A stretch of DNA of 64,000 bases from an uncultured Collinsella sp. (GTDB lineage: Bacteria; Actinomycetota; Coriobacteriia; Coriobacteriales; Coriobacteriaceae). Under the pieces are notes generated by a model. It was not told where the DNA came from and ran no database searches. It saw nothing but the letters and a program-made list of their open reading frames with translations. Every line of letters begins with the position of its first letter. The stretch's first letter is position 1. The position numbers were made by a program, and so were the translations under genes. The stretch lies in the NCBI GenBank assembly GCA_902489775.1, contig CABUBH010000002.1:22171-86170 (forward strand), given 5' to 3'. This document shows, piece by piece, positions 1 to 9,028 of the stretch.

Positions 1-773
1 GGAAGGAACGAAGCGCAGAACAGTTTGGTCTTGTTGTGCTTAAAGGCCGCCCAGACCTTATCGAGCGAAAACGCGCTCTCGACACGACAGGTCACCGCAA
101 AGTGCATCACGGCAATGTCGGCGAACATCTTAAAGAAGACCCCCAAGACCGCCGTGGCAATCATAGCCAGGACAAGCAGGCCAAGCGAGCCGAACAGCGC
201 TGCCTCGAGTGCATAAGAGCCGTAATACGAATACGAGCCCGCGGCGCCAATTACCACGCTCTCCACCAGCGAAAGCACTACACCGATAACGGGAATGGCA
301 GCAATAACCTCGAGCACGACCGAGATAACGCTCGAAAAGACTCCGAGGCCAAACGACGTGGAACGCATGAGTGGACGATCCATACCGTCATCAACCTTGA
401 GCGACAGATCGCGACCCCACTCAATACCAAAGCCGGAACCACACACGCTCGCAATGCAAGCTGCCAAAAAGCCGATGGCAGCTGCAATGCCGCCAATAAC
501 GGGAATAAACAGCACGAGTACCGACACAACACAAATCAGCGCCGGTAAAAAGGCAATCTGGCACACGCGCTGCAGCACGCCCGGCGTCTTGGTCATATCC
601 TCAAACGCCTGAGCCACACAGCCCTTGGACGCATTCGCCACGGGCGGTTGCGGAACAAACTGCTGGGGCTGACCCTGAGGGGCAGAGGCTGCGGCACCGG
701 CATTGGGGGCACCACACGCGCCGCAGAACTTGTCGTTATCGCCCATGGGGGCACCACACTGCGAACAGAACAT
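1..773 (-). CDS. zinc-ribbon polytopic membrane protein (DUF4013-like), 3' end outside window
   Basis: The open frame runs off the left edge, so only the first 257 codons are visible. Residues 1-24 form a zinc ribbon with paired cysteines C3/C6 and C17/C20 (FCSQCGAP, FCGACGAP), followed by a Q/P/A-rich linker to about residue 50. After that come long hydrophobic segments rich in I, V, A and G, typical of a multi-pass membrane protein. The zinc-ribbon plus membrane layout resembles DUF4013 proteins; the precise function is unknown. An ATG at 782 lies directly against the AAGGG ribosome site, while the ATG at 773 has good spacing, so 773 is chosen. Confidence 0.7.
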   Translation of the reverse strand, partial: MFCSQCGAPMGDNDKFCGACGAPNAGAAASAPQGQPQQFVPQPPVANASKGCVAQAFEDMTKTPGVLQRVCQIAFLPALICVVSVLVLFIPVIGGIAAAIGFLAACIASVCGSGFGIEWGRDLSLKVDDGMDRPLMRSTSFGLGVFSSVISVVLEVIAAIPVIGVVLSLVESVVIGAAGSYSYYGSYALEAALFGSLGLLVLAMIATAVLGVFFKMFADIAVMHFAVTCRVESAFSLDKVWAAFKHNKTKLFCASFL

Positions 774-923
774 CGAGATCATCCCTTCGTATCTTGAGCG
801 AATCATCTGGATCGCAAACGATGTCTTTGGCATCATTATCACCCAATGTGGGGACAAATACTCCAACATGACGCATTTGCAATGCGCAGGGCGCTATTCG
901 ATTGTTTGATGGGCTCGACCGCG

Positions 924-1946
924 TTAGTTCGTTCCGCGGAAACCCTTGCCGACGATCTCGGAGCTGTCGACGATCGTGATAAAGGCACCCGGATCGATCT
1001 CGCGAGCGTAGCGACGCAGCTGCACGGCCTCGCGACGGCTCAGCACGCTCATGATCACCGTGACGCACTTGCCCGAGAAGGCGCCGTAGCCACGGCTAAT
1101 CGTAGCTGTGCGGTTGAGATGCTTGACGATAAACTCCTCGACTTTGCGCGGTTCGGCGCAAATGATCGTACAGACCTTGCGCAGATGGATGCTCTCGATG
1201 GCCTTGTCGACCACAAGCGTCTTGGCAAACAGACCGAGCACGCAGTACAGGCCGACGCGCGGGCCATACAGGAAAGCCGCGATGGTCACGATGCCGATAT
1301 CGACCAGCAGCAGTGCACGGCCAATCTCGAGCGTGGTGCGGCGTTTGAGGATCATGGCAAGGATGTCCGTGCCGCCCGTCGAGGCGCCAATGTCAAAGAC
1401 AATGGCACTGCCCAGCGCCGGCAAAATGACGGCAAAACACAGGTCGAGCCACATATCACCCGTCAGAGAGACATCGGTCGGAATGAAGAGCTCAAACAGC
1501 GAGACGTAGGCCGAAAGCGCAAACGAAGCAAAGACGCTCCAAAGGATTGCCTTGCGCTCCAAAAAAATAAAACCCAGGATGACCAGGACCGCGTTGATAA
1601 TCCACATAAAGACGCCGACGGGCAGGGTCGGGAACAGCGTGGAAAGAATGACCGACACGCCCGAGGTGCCGCCGAAGGCAAAGTGATTGGGCGTTTTGAA
1701 AGCCACGATGGCAAAGGCCGTGAGGATCAGGCCCAGATTGAGCTCGGCAAAAAAGCGCGGAAAGCCTGGCTCTTGGCTGCGCTTACGACCGGCACGCTCG
1801 CCACGTTCGATATCCTCGCGACCGACAACGCGCTCCATCGGCACCACCGGAGGACGATGCACCTCCTCGGCGGCACGCGACGCCGCCTCTGCCGCAGCGG
1901 CTTCAATCGCCCATGCCTTGCTTTCGGTCTCGTGTTCGTCGGCCAT
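924..1946 (-). CDS. YitT family membrane protein (DUF161/DUF2179)
   Basis: 340 residues. The first ~70 are charged and probably cytosolic (Ala/Glu-rich helix). Residues about 72-250 carry five or six hydrophobic helices with the YitT-type motif FGGTSGVSVI and the later STGGTDILAMI repeat. The C-terminal ~85 residues (IICAEPRKVEEFIVKHL onward) match the DUF2179 cytoplasmic domain seen in YitT/YebE proteins. The family is widespread in Gram-positives, with no settled transport substrate. The N-terminal extension is longer than in Bacillus YitT. The start is an ATG preceded by GAGGGG about 9 bases upstream. Confidence 0.88.
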   Translation of the reverse strand: MADEHETESKAWAIEAAAAEAASRAAEEVHRPPVVPMERVVGREDIERGERAGRKRSQEPGFPRFFAELNLGLILTAFAIVAFKTPNHFAFGGTSGVSVILSTLFPTLPVGVFMWIINAVLVILGFIFLERKAILWSVFASFALSAYVSLFELFIPTDVSLTGDMWLDLCFAVILPALGSAIVFDIGASTGGTDILAMILKRRTTLEIGRALLLVDIGIVTIAAFLYGPRVGLYCVLGLFAKTLVVDKAIESIHLRKVCTIICAEPRKVEEFIVKHLNRTATISRGYGAFSGKCVTVIMSVLSRREAVQLRRYAREIDPGAFITIVDSSEIVGKGFRGTN

Positions 1947-2061
1947 TACGGCAACCCCTCGTTAACAATTTGGAAACAATGCGCCCATTAGGGTAACGCG
2001 GAACGCGAAGATTGCAACCCTTAGTTAGACGAGCGGTATGACTAGATCGAGGCTATATAGA

Positions 2062-2101
2062 AAACGGTCGATCGCGCTTTTGCTTGCGCGGTCGACCGTT
2101 T
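2062..2101 (-). terminator. terminator of the amaP-DUF2273-asp23 operon
   Basis: The inverted repeat AAACGGTCG...CGACCGTTT, extended by complementary GCGC blocks, forms a strong stem. Read on the minus strand it is followed by TTTTCTATAT. It lies about 50 bases beyond the asp23 stop, the expected place for a rho-independent terminator. Confidence 0.7.
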
Positions 2102-2102
2102 G

Positions 2103-2155
2103 GCGTTTTCGCAGGTAAAACCTACCAAAACAAACCTGTCCCTTTTTAGTAGGTT
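2103..2155. repeat. GGGACAGG hairpin repeat, copy 1
   Basis: Arms AACCTACCAAAA (2119-2130) and TTTTTAGTAGGTT (2143-2155) flank the core AAACCTGTCCC. The copy overlaps the asp23 stop codon. Five further copies of the same ~50-base unit occur in the window (35966, 49570, 51843, 57938 and, inverted, 61513). Confidence 0.85.
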
Positions 2156-2672
2156 ACTCGTGCTGGCTGGTGCGGTGCTCGTACTCCTCGGGGGTGATGA
2201 CATCCTCGATGCGCAGGTTGACGCCTGCCACCTCAAGGCCGGTCATCGCGGCCAGACGCTCGGTGACGCGCGCCTTAACGTCGTCAAAGATCGCAGGCGC
2301 ATAGGCGCCATACTCGATGATGACCGAGATGTTGACGACCACGCGGTTGTCGTCGGTGACCTCGACCGTCACGCCCTTGGTCAGGTTCTCGGCACCAAAC
2401 TGTTCCTGCACAAAGTGCATAAGGTTACCCTTCATGCCCAGAACATGCGGCACCTCGCGGGTGGCCATGGCGACGATCTTCTCGATCACGCCGTTGGAAT
2501 AGGTCAGCGAGTCCTCGGACTCGTCCGCCTCCTCGTCGTCCTCGTCCGCCTCGTCTTCGGACTCGGCCTCGACGAGCGTCTCGTCCTCGAGCGTTACATC
2601 CTCCGCCTCGGCGGCGGCCTCGTTCGCCTCGAGCTCGGTATCGGCTACATCGACCTTCGTGTTAAAAGCCAT
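2154..2672 (-). CDS. Asp23/Gls24 family envelope stress protein
   Basis: 172 residues. The C-terminal ~115 residues form the Asp23 domain (LTYSNGVIEKIVAMATREVP, then VTVEVTDDNRVVVNISVIIE and a VNLRIEDVITPEEYE end). In Staphylococcus Asp23 is a membrane-associated cell-wall stress protein tethered by AmaP, and the same gene neighbours lie directly upstream here. Unusual is a ~55-residue acidic N-terminal extension made almost entirely of E, D and A, absent from the staphylococcal protein. AAGGAGG precedes the ATG. A GGGACAGG repeat overlaps the stop codon. Confidence 0.92.
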   Translation of the reverse strand: MAFNTKVDVADTELEANEAAAEAEDVTLEDETLVEAESEDEADEDDEEADESEDSLTYSNGVIEKIVAMATREVPHVLGMKGNLMHFVQEQFGAENLTKGVTVEVTDDNRVVVNISVIIEYGAYAPAIFDDVKARVTERLAAMTGLEVAGVNLRIEDVITPEEYEHRTSQHE

Positions 2673-2716
2673 GGTTCCTCCTTATGCCTGCCGCGGATGC
2701 GACAGTCGAATTCATA

Positions 2717-3094
2717 TTAGCGGCCGCTAAACAGACGGCCGAAGAAGTTGACGATACCGTTCTCGCCGTCGCGAATCTGGCCGATCACGGCGCCGATCAG
2801 CACAAAGAATGCGATGACGAGCGTATCCCACAGGCCGAGCGTGAGCACCAGCACGGCGAGCACAAAACCAGCGACGGCTCCGAGCGTGGTGTTGGGATGA
2901 CGGACGGCGTAGCTCCAGATGGCTGCCCCCGTACCCTTGATGAGACCCATGGCCTCATCAAAATCATCGGCGACCACGTCATGCGACTCGGTACCCTCCA
3001 CCTTGGGATCGACGGCCTCGCCTGCCGGCACGGCGCTCTGATCGATAGTCAGACGCGGGGTGCGGACGGTCTTGTCTTGATTGGTATCACTCAC
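2717..3094 (-). CDS. DUF2273 small membrane protein
   Basis: 125 residues starting with GTG at 3094. This overlaps the last 8 bases of the upstream amaP-like gene (GTGAGTGA), indicating translational coupling. The N-terminal ~60 residues are polar. Two hydrophobic helices follow (NTTLGAVAGFVLAVLVLTLG and LWDTLVIAFFVLIGAVIGQI), then a basic tail ending FFGRLFSGR. Helix pair and tail are the DUF2273 signature; these proteins sit between AmaP and Asp23 in many Gram-positive operons. A longer reading frame exists upstream, but it would start inside the previous gene without a ribosome site. Confidence 0.85.
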   Translation of the reverse strand: MSDTNQDKTVRTPRLTIDQSAVPAGEAVDPKVEGTESHDVVADDFDEAMGLIKGTGAAIWSYAVRHPNTTLGAVAGFVLAVLVLTLGLWDTLVIAFFVLIGAVIGQIRDGENGIVNFFGRLFSGR

Positions 3095-3632
3095 CGGAAA
3101 CCTCCACGGTCTGGACGGTAGTCTTGGACGGCAAAAAACGAACGCGTGCGATCGTGCCCGGCGTGCCGAGCATGGTGTCGCAGGCCTCCTCGATACGTTG
3201 CTGCATCGCGGCTGCAAGGGAGGCCACATCCCGGTCGTCGAGCGCGATGGCGTCGACCTTAAAACGGACGCGCGATTCGTCGGAGCCCTGCACGCGTGCC
3301 TCGACATGCTCGACCATCACTCGGTCGTCGCGCTCTGCCGCGGTGCGAGCACACGAGGAGAGAGCAGCGAGCGTGACCTCGATATTGCGCTCCCCCGCCG
3401 GATGCACGCAGGACGGCTCGCGACGAGCAAACATCAGGCGGAAGAAGCTTACCAGCACGCCGATCGCCACAACTCCACCGCATGCCGTCACGACAATGCG
3501 CGGCATGGTGTCACGCAACAGCAGCATAAAGCGATACGTATACGGTCCCCAGAACTGGCAGACAAGCGTACCCAGCGCCACGATGGCGGCGGCAAGATAC
3601 ACAATCGCAAGGGCTCGTTTGAGTACGCGCAC
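3087..3632 (-). CDS. amaP: AmaP-like alkaline-shock membrane anchor protein
   Basis: About 181 residues. Two hydrophobic helices near the N-terminus (AIVYLAAAIVALGTLVCQFW and IVVTACGGVVAIGVLVSFFR) are followed by a soluble Asp23-like half with alternating strands and helices. Membrane anchor plus this C-terminal domain, next to DUF2273 and Asp23 genes, identifies an AmaP relative that tethers Asp23 to the membrane. A start at 3683 is possible, but the GTG at 3632 has AAGGGAG five bases upstream, and a TATAAT lies at 3682-3687, which would put the 5' end of the message downstream of 3683. The gene symbol is by analogy. Confidence 0.75.
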   Translation of the reverse strand: MRVLKRALAIVYLAAAIVALGTLVCQFWGPYTYRFMLLLRDTMPRIVVTACGGVVAIGVLVSFFRLMFARREPSCVHPAGERNIEVTLAALSSCARTAAERDDRVMVEHVEARVQGSDESRVRFKVDAIALDDRDVASLAAAMQQRIEEACDTMLGTPGTIARVRFLPSKTTVQTVEVSGE

Positions 3633-3681
3633 GCGCGCTCCCTTCAGGTTTCGGTCCACAGAATGCAAAACGATTCGCATC

Positions 3682-3687
3682 ATTATA
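3682..3687 (-). promoter_or_regulatory. candidate -10 box of the amaP operon
   Basis: A perfect TATAAT on the minus strand abuts the yebC terminator and lies ~50 bases before the GTG of amaP. No good -35 box is seen 16-18 bases upstream, so this is a moderate call. Confidence 0.45.
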
Positions 3688-3731
3688 AAAGAGCCGGGTC
3701 CGGTGCCTCATTGCACGCGGATCCGGCTCAT
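3683..3731 (-). terminator. terminator of yebC
   Basis: Stem GAGCCGGATCCG pairs with CGGACCCGGCTC across a ~15-base loop and is followed on the minus strand by TTTTATAA. It lies ~70 bases past the yebC stop. Confidence 0.8.
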
Positions 3732-3798
3732 CTATTCCACGAGGCTTGCATGCTCGCTTCATTATGCCCAGATATGCACGGCTCAATCCGTGCGGGCG

Positions 3799-4605
3799 CT
3801 ACTCCTCCTCGAGGGCAGCGATGACCTCGTCGGTCATGTCCATGGTGCTGTAGACGTCCTGGACGTCGTCGAGCTCCTCAAGACGGTCGATGAGGCGCTG
3901 GACCTTCTTGGCGTCGGTACCGGAGACCTCGGTCGGGGTGGTCGGGACCATGGTGGTCTCGGAGCCCTTGACCTGGATGCCCTGCTCCTCGAGCGCCTTG
4001 GAGACAGCCATGACGTCGTTGGCAGCGGTCCAGACGATCCACTCCTCGCCGGCGTCCTCGTAGTCCTCGCCACCGGCCTCGGCGATGGCCATCATGAACT
4101 CATCCTCGTCACCGGCAGCACCGTTGGCGATCATGGTCTCCTTCTTGGCGTTCTCGTCCAGGATCTCCTTGGCGACGACGATCTGGCCCTTGCGCTCAAA
4201 CTGGAAGGCAACGGAGCCGGAGGTGCCCAGGTTGCCACCAGCGTGGGAGAAGGCGGAACGGACATCAGCGGCGGTACGGTTGCGGTTGTCGGTCAGGCAG
4301 TCGACGTAGACGGCGACACCGGCGGGACCGTAGCCCTCGTACACGATGTTCTCGTAGACGGCGGCGTCGGCACCCGAACCAAAAGCCTTGTCGATAGCGG
4401 ACTTGATCTTGTCCTTAGGCATGGACTGAGCCTTGGCCTTGGCAACGGCAGCGGCGAGGCTGGCGTTGTTCTCGGGCAGCGGGTCACCGCCGAGACGGGC
4501 AGCAACGGTGATGTTGCGACTGAGCTTGGAGAAGAGGGCGGAACGCTTGGCGTCCTGCGCGCCCTTACGATGCTTGGTTGTGGCCCACTTAGAGTGTCCG
4601 GACAT
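3799..4605 (-). CDS. yebC: YebC/PmpR family regulatory / translation factor
   Basis: 268 residues. It opens with the hallmark MSGHSKWATTKHRKGAQDAK and continues with YEGYGPAGVAVYVDCLTDN and the F-SHAGGNLGTSGSVAF motif, the three-domain YebC fold. Family members were described as DNA-binding regulators (PmpR) and more recently as ribosome-associated factors that help with proline stretches. The length is slightly above the usual 240-250 because of an acidic insert around residues 155-185 and an acidic C-terminus. A strong terminator follows. Confidence 0.95.
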   Translation of the reverse strand: MSGHSKWATTKHRKGAQDAKRSALFSKLSRNITVAARLGGDPLPENNASLAAAVAKAKAQSMPKDKIKSAIDKAFGSGADAAVYENIVYEGYGPAGVAVYVDCLTDNRNRTAADVRSAFSHAGGNLGTSGSVAFQFERKGQIVVAKEILDENAKKETMIANGAAGDEDEFMMAIAEAGGEDYEDAGEEWIVWTAANDVMAVSKALEEQGIQVKGSETTMVPTTPTEVSGTDAKKVQRLIDRLEELDDVQDVYSTMDMTDEVIAALEEE

Positions 4606-4774
4606 ACGTGTCTCCTATCGGTTTCGACCTAAAGCCCAGCGCAGATGCTCGGGCAATATAAACAAACGTCGTTATGATATACCTACTAGCCTGCGAGATA
4701 AACCCCAAAATGAAGGCGTCGTGATGACGCGACCCTTCTACGCAAAGCAACCTGCCCCCTTCGCACCGGTTTGG

Positions 4775-6958
4775 CTAGTTCCAGAGAAGGTCGCTGCGGG
4801 CTATGGTGGCGCCGATGGCAAAGGGCATGCAGGCGATGACCGGGTACAGGTAGCGCATGTAGGTGGAGCCGTTGCAAGGACCGATCAGGCACACGGCGAG
4901 CACGCCCAAAAGCGGCACCCAAATGGCAAGCGCCCTCCACGAATGACGACGCAACAGGTAGACCATCACGGCAATCATGATCCATACGTAAGTCGCAGAG
5001 CTCATGGTAAGTGAGATAAACGGGATGCGCTGTACCGCCACGCGATACAGGTTGATCAGATGGTCGCACCACCGCACGACCTCGCTATCGACCGGATGGA
5101 AATCGAAGTACTTGAGATTGTCGGGGCGAGCCATGATCTCGGCACTGCGCGCCGTGCTGTAGACCCATACGTCGCGGGCGCTCGGATAAAAGTAGCCATA
5201 GTAGTTATTGATAAGCGCCGAGATATAGCACTCGGGGTCCTTTTTGAACATCTGGGCCCAAACCTCAAAATAGGCGGCGATGTCCTCCTGCGAGGCATAT
5301 TCGTTAAAGCAGTTCTTGACGGCATCGGACTTGTCGGGGTTGTACCGGCGGCCCAGGTTTTCGTACTTGAGTACACGATCGATCACGGCACGCTCCTCTT
5401 CGGTCACCAAACCGTCGCAGGGAGCTTCCACGATGGTGCCGTCCTCTTTAACCGTAGGATTGACGCCTGAGTTAAGGCCGTCGTGCTTTTGGACGAAGCG
5501 CGCCGTCTGCTGGAACGGAATCGAGAGTACCTCGCGCTTGGAGCTGGGCGTAATGTCGTGCGCCGGCATAAAGACCTTGGTGAAGTACATGTTGGAGACA
5601 AGACAGAGCGCAAGCACCGCCAGGATGCCAACCCAGCGGAAGCGCGGCACGCGAATCGAGGGTGCAGTACCCGTCTGCTTGGCCGCACGGAGATCCGCAT
5701 GCACGTCCCAAGCGCAAAACGCCGCCGCGATCACGCATGCCGCCAGCGGAAACACCAGGCCGCCGTTACGCAAAAACGTCGACCCCATGGCGCCCAGGAC
5801 AAGCAACAGCCAGTCGTGGCGCGCAAAGAGCACGGGCTCGGGCTCGCCCACACGCTCGACATTCGCATCGCGACGAGGCAGGCCACAGGCCACAAGCTTG
5901 ACGGTCTGCACCAGCAAAACCAAAAACGCATCGGCAAACAGCACATCTTTGGTAAGCAGGGCCGCGTAGTTAGAGAACATCGGCATAAACGCAAAGAACA
6001 GCAGGATCGTACCGCGAACCGGCAGGCTCACGCCCAGCTTGCGCAACGACGAGATGGAATAGGCCATGCAGGCGGCCGTAATGACGAACTGAGCGCAGGT
6101 GTAGATGACAAGACCTGCGTTGGCGCTGTTGAACAGTGAAAGCCCCAGTTGGACGCACGAACCGATGATAGCCGTGTGCACGACCGGATGATGCCCGTTG
6201 AGCAACACGTTGGGATTGAGCAGGCGCAGGTAGTCACTCGTACCGTTGGGGTAGTTGAACCACTGGCGAATCTGCGCACCCGTATCTCCCATAAAAAGGC
6301 CGGGCAGCGAAGCGATGAGCGTGGGCGCCCAGGCGACCATAAGCACCAGGAAGGGCCCGGCAAAGGGATGGACCGAGAGCACGGCGTGAGCCATACGCCA
6401 TACGCGGCCAAAGTGCGCTTCGGAAAACGGAATACGCCGAGAGCTCAGCCAATCTAGACACTCAAAGGCAAGGTAGAAGGCAACGACCGCCAAGAGCATC
6501 CAGCCCGCACCGCCTATCCAGGCGCAGATGATGCGCGCCTTGTCGCCGAGCACGATCTCGGCCGAATCGGTGAGGTCGTAGCTGCGGCCAAACACCATGC
6601 AGACGGCAAAGAACAGCGACGGAAGGATCACCGAGGGACGCCAGGCGTCGCCGCGGCCAAAGAATACGTAGCGAAACGGCAGCGTGAGCAGGCAGGCAAG
6701 CGCAAGCAGCATGACCGCGTCGGTATGGCCGGCAAACGAGAGGAGTACCTCGTAGCACACGTACAGCATGCCCGAGGCTTTGGGGTCAATCGCCAAGACC
6801 GCGTTGCTCGACACCGGGGCGGGATCGATGGAAAACGCCGTGGTCGCCAACAGCGCGAGCAAAAATGCGATGAGCGTCTGCTTGGCGGGATAGCGCTTAA
6901 ACCAGACGATGCGGGCAGCGTCGCGCGCAGCCGTTGTGGAGAGGTCGGAATCCTTCAC
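4775..6958 (-). CDS. large polytopic membrane protein, GT-C-like (DUF6020-type)
   Basis: 727 residues with about 12 hydrophobic helices between residues 25 and 480 and again 630-720. A soluble stretch at about 490-625 follows the last membrane block of the first half. The arrangement (conserved LPGLFMGDTGAQIRQWFN and GHHPVVHTAIIGSC loop motifs, a large late extracytoplasmic domain) resembles GT-C type membrane glycosyltransferases, and the sequence looks like the DUF6020 group. A lipid-linked sugar transferase role for the cell envelope is an inference. The start is GTG, with AAAGG about 10 bases upstream. The frame is complete. Confidence 0.7.
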   Translation of the reverse strand: MKDSDLSTTAARDAARIVWFKRYPAKQTLIAFLLALLATTAFSIDPAPVSSNAVLAIDPKASGMLYVCYEVLLSFAGHTDAVMLLALACLLTLPFRYVFFGRGDAWRPSVILPSLFFAVCMVFGRSYDLTDSAEIVLGDKARIICAWIGGAGWMLLAVVAFYLAFECLDWLSSRRIPFSEAHFGRVWRMAHAVLSVHPFAGPFLVLMVAWAPTLIASLPGLFMGDTGAQIRQWFNYPNGTSDYLRLLNPNVLLNGHHPVVHTAIIGSCVQLGLSLFNSANAGLVIYTCAQFVITAACMAYSISSLRKLGVSLPVRGTILLFFAFMPMFSNYAALLTKDVLFADAFLVLLVQTVKLVACGLPRRDANVERVGEPEPVLFARHDWLLLVLGAMGSTFLRNGGLVFPLAACVIAAAFCAWDVHADLRAAKQTGTAPSIRVPRFRWVGILAVLALCLVSNMYFTKVFMPAHDITPSSKREVLSIPFQQTARFVQKHDGLNSGVNPTVKEDGTIVEAPCDGLVTEEERAVIDRVLKYENLGRRYNPDKSDAVKNCFNEYASQEDIAAYFEVWAQMFKKDPECYISALINNYYGYFYPSARDVWVYSTARSAEIMARPDNLKYFDFHPVDSEVVRWCDHLINLYRVAVQRIPFISLTMSSATYVWIMIAVMVYLLRRHSWRALAIWVPLLGVLAVCLIGPCNGSTYMRYLYPVIACMPFAIGATIARSDLLWN

Positions 6959-6995
6959 AGTCCGAAAGCCTTTCTAGAAACCTATCAAACTCGGC

Positions 6996-7036
6996 AAAAC
7001 CACCACAAAGGTGCCTGTCCCCTTTGTGGTGGTTTT
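6996..7036. repeat. GGGACAGG-type hairpin, variant arms
   Basis: Perfect 16-base arms AAAACCACCACAAAGG and CCTTTGTGGTGGTTTT enclose TGCCTGTCC. It keeps the CCTGTCC core of the other repeats but has different arms, so arm changes are compensated on both sides. It lies between the lgt stop and the upstream gene start. Confidence 0.8.
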
Positions 7037-7041
7037 GGTGG

Positions 7042-7863
7042 TTAGGCGTCGAGGTAGATGCGCTGGGGGCGATTGCGGCGACGAGCAAAGATGATGAGCG
7101 CCAGGCCCGCGATTACGAGCGGCAGGCTCAGCAGCTGACCCATGGTGATGACGCCGCCCAGCAGATAGCCCAGCTGCGCATCGGGCACACGCACAAACTC
7201 AATCAAAAAGCGAACGATGCCGTAACCCATCACAAAGACGCCCATAAACGTGCCTTGGGGCAGTAGCGGCTTTTTGCGGCTGAGCACCTGCAGAATGCAA
7301 AAGAGCACGATGCCCTCAAGAAATGCCTCGTAGAGCTGGGAGGGGTGACGCGGCATCTCGCCCGCAGTCCCGCCAAAGACCACGCCCCATGGCAGATCGG
7401 TCGGCTTGCCCCACAGCTCTCCGTTCACGAAGTTGGCGCAACGTCCCAGGCACAGCGCCAGCGGCGCGCCTATGACGGCAAGGTCCGCCAAAGTCCATGC
7501 GTCGAGCTTATACATGCGGCACACGAGCACGCCGCCGATGATGCCGCCCACCAGGCCGCCATGGAAGCTCATGCCGCCTTCATTGGTGGCAAAGATCTCG
7601 AGCGGATGCGCCCAGTAGTAGCCGTCGCCGTAAAAGATGACGTAGAACAGGCGCGCACCGATAATGAGGCCAAAGACCACGCCGACCACGACACTCGTCA
7701 GGTCGTCGACCGTAATGTCAAAACCCCAACGGCGCTGCGTGCGGTACATGACGACCGCCGTGAGCAGAGCTCCGACCACATAGGCCAAGCCGTACCAGTA
7801 GATGGTGATGGGCCCCGCCGAGATGGCGACGGGATCAAGCATATGGTAGAGGTCGTTGAGCAT
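7042..7863 (-). CDS. lgt: prolipoprotein diacylglyceryl transferase
   Basis: 273 residues. Transfers diacylglycerol from phosphatidylglycerol to the lipobox cysteine of prolipoproteins in the membrane. The Lgt signature is visible as GRCANFVNGELWGKP, with the catalytic-region FHGGLVGGIIGG upstream and seven hydrophobic segments. Start at ATG 7863 (MLNDLYHML), preceded by AGGGGGA; a longer frame to 7923 lacks a ribosome site. At least one likely substrate is in this window: the lipoprotein at 36132. Confidence 0.95.
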   Translation of the reverse strand: MLNDLYHMLDPVAISAGPITIYWYGLAYVVGALLTAVVMYRTQRRWGFDITVDDLTSVVVGVVFGLIIGARLFYVIFYGDGYYWAHPLEIFATNEGGMSFHGGLVGGIIGGVLVCRMYKLDAWTLADLAVIGAPLALCLGRCANFVNGELWGKPTDLPWGVVFGGTAGEMPRHPSQLYEAFLEGIVLFCILQVLSRKKPLLPQGTFMGVFVMGYGIVRFLIEFVRVPDAQLGYLLGGVITMGQLLSLPLVIAGLALIIFARRRNRPQRIYLDA

Positions 7864-7972
7864 ATCGGTCCCCCTGCTCCCTACATACAAATGCGGCCGC
7901 GGGCCTTGCGCTCGCAGCCGCATATTCGGGCGTGACGTCTATACGGAGCATATCGCCCGCAGCTTTCACTTC

Positions 7973-8251
7973 TTAGAACGGCGCATACTCGTCGTACAGG
8001 TCATCGGTCTCGCCGGAGGCATTGACCTGCTCGACACGCGTAACGCCGGGCACGTGCTCCTTGAGGATACGCTCGATGCCCATGGAAAGCGTCAGGGCGC
8101 TCATGGGACAACCGGCACAGGCGCCCTGAAGCTCCAGCTTGACGACGCCCTCGTCATCAACGCCTATATACTCCATGTCGCCGCCGTCGGCCTGTAGGTT
8201 GGGGCGAATCTCTTCAAGAACCTTCTTAAGCAGCTCTTCGTTAACAGCCAC
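7973..8251 (-). CDS. NifU C-terminal domain iron-sulfur scaffold
   Basis: 92 residues, only the NifU C-terminal (Nfu) domain. The CxxC pair occurs as GACAGCPMS near residues 44-49, and LQADGGDMEYIGV is the typical first strand region. Such proteins bind a 4Fe-4S cluster between two subunits and hand it to apo-proteins. Start GTG with AAAGGAG upstream. No other Suf/Isc genes lie in the window, though several iron-sulfur clients do (radical SAM proteins, dehydratase activase). Confidence 0.92.
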   Translation of the reverse strand: MAVNEELLKKVLEEIRPNLQADGGDMEYIGVDDEGVVKLELQGACAGCPMSALTLSMGIERILKEHVPGVTRVEQVNASGETDDLYDEYAPF

Positions 8252-8423
8252 AGGGGCTCCTTTCTCACAATTACGCGGGCGCGCCCGCGGACAGAAGCTA
8301 TGTTACTACAGCCATGTACCCGCTCACGAGCCGTCCATGCGCGCAGACGCGACTTTCACGAGTAGTCAATTTGGGACGGGGCTCTTTTGGCTGCCTTTTG
8401 TTGCCAGCTGGCGTTGCCACGCG

Positions 8424-8948
8424 TTACTGCTGAGCCCGCCCCTCGGTGCCGATGTGAACATCGACGATAACCTGGCGGTAGCTGATGCCACAGGAGTCGA
8501 GGATGCGGCGGCTGATGCGTCCGTCATCGGTGTCGGCGTACTTGTTGTCCAGGTAGACAACCTCGCCCACGCCCACCTGCGCCAAAATCTTGGCGCAGTC
8601 GTGGCACGGGAACAGCGTGACGTAGACCGTGGAACCCTCGAGGTCCTTGAGCGAGCCGCGGTAGTTGAGCACGGCGTTTGCCTCGGCATGCACCACGTAG
8701 TTGTGCTTGTCCTGCAACGGGTCATCGCTCGTGCCCCACGGGAAAAAGTCATCGTTGAGTGCCGAGGGCGTACCGTTGTAGCCCACCGAAAGGATGCGGT
8801 GGTTGGTGTTGGCGATGCACGCGCCCACCTGCGTGTTGGGGTCCTTACTGCGGCGCTGCGCGGCGATGGCCACGCTCATAAAGAACTCATCCCAGCTAAT
8901 AACGTCGCGGCGCTTGCCCGACGCAGTTTGATGAAGATCGTCCGACAT
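8424..8948 (-). CDS. dCMP deaminase family protein
   Basis: 174 residues. Zinc-dependent deaminase fold: HAEANAVLN gives the His and catalytic Glu, and PCHDCAKIL the two zinc cysteines. The central insert with GTPSALNDDFFPW and a substrate loop matches bacterial/phage dCMP deaminases that make dUMP for thymidylate synthesis. Start at 8948 chosen because GGAGGTG sits 8 bases upstream; the frame can be extended to 9026 but without a ribosome site. Confidence 0.9.
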   Translation of the reverse strand: MSDDLHQTASGKRRDVISWDEFFMSVAIAAQRRSKDPNTQVGACIANTNHRILSVGYNGTPSALNDDFFPWGTSDDPLQDKHNYVVHAEANAVLNYRGSLKDLEGSTVYVTLFPCHDCAKILAQVGVGEVVYLDNKYADTDDGRISRRILDSCGISYRQVIVDVHIGTEGRAQQ

Positions 8949-9028
8949 GCCAGACACCTCCGAAATCGCAATAGTTTGACCCATTGTAGCAGGTGAAAGG
9001 TAGGGGCGCTTATCCCACCGCCCCATCG

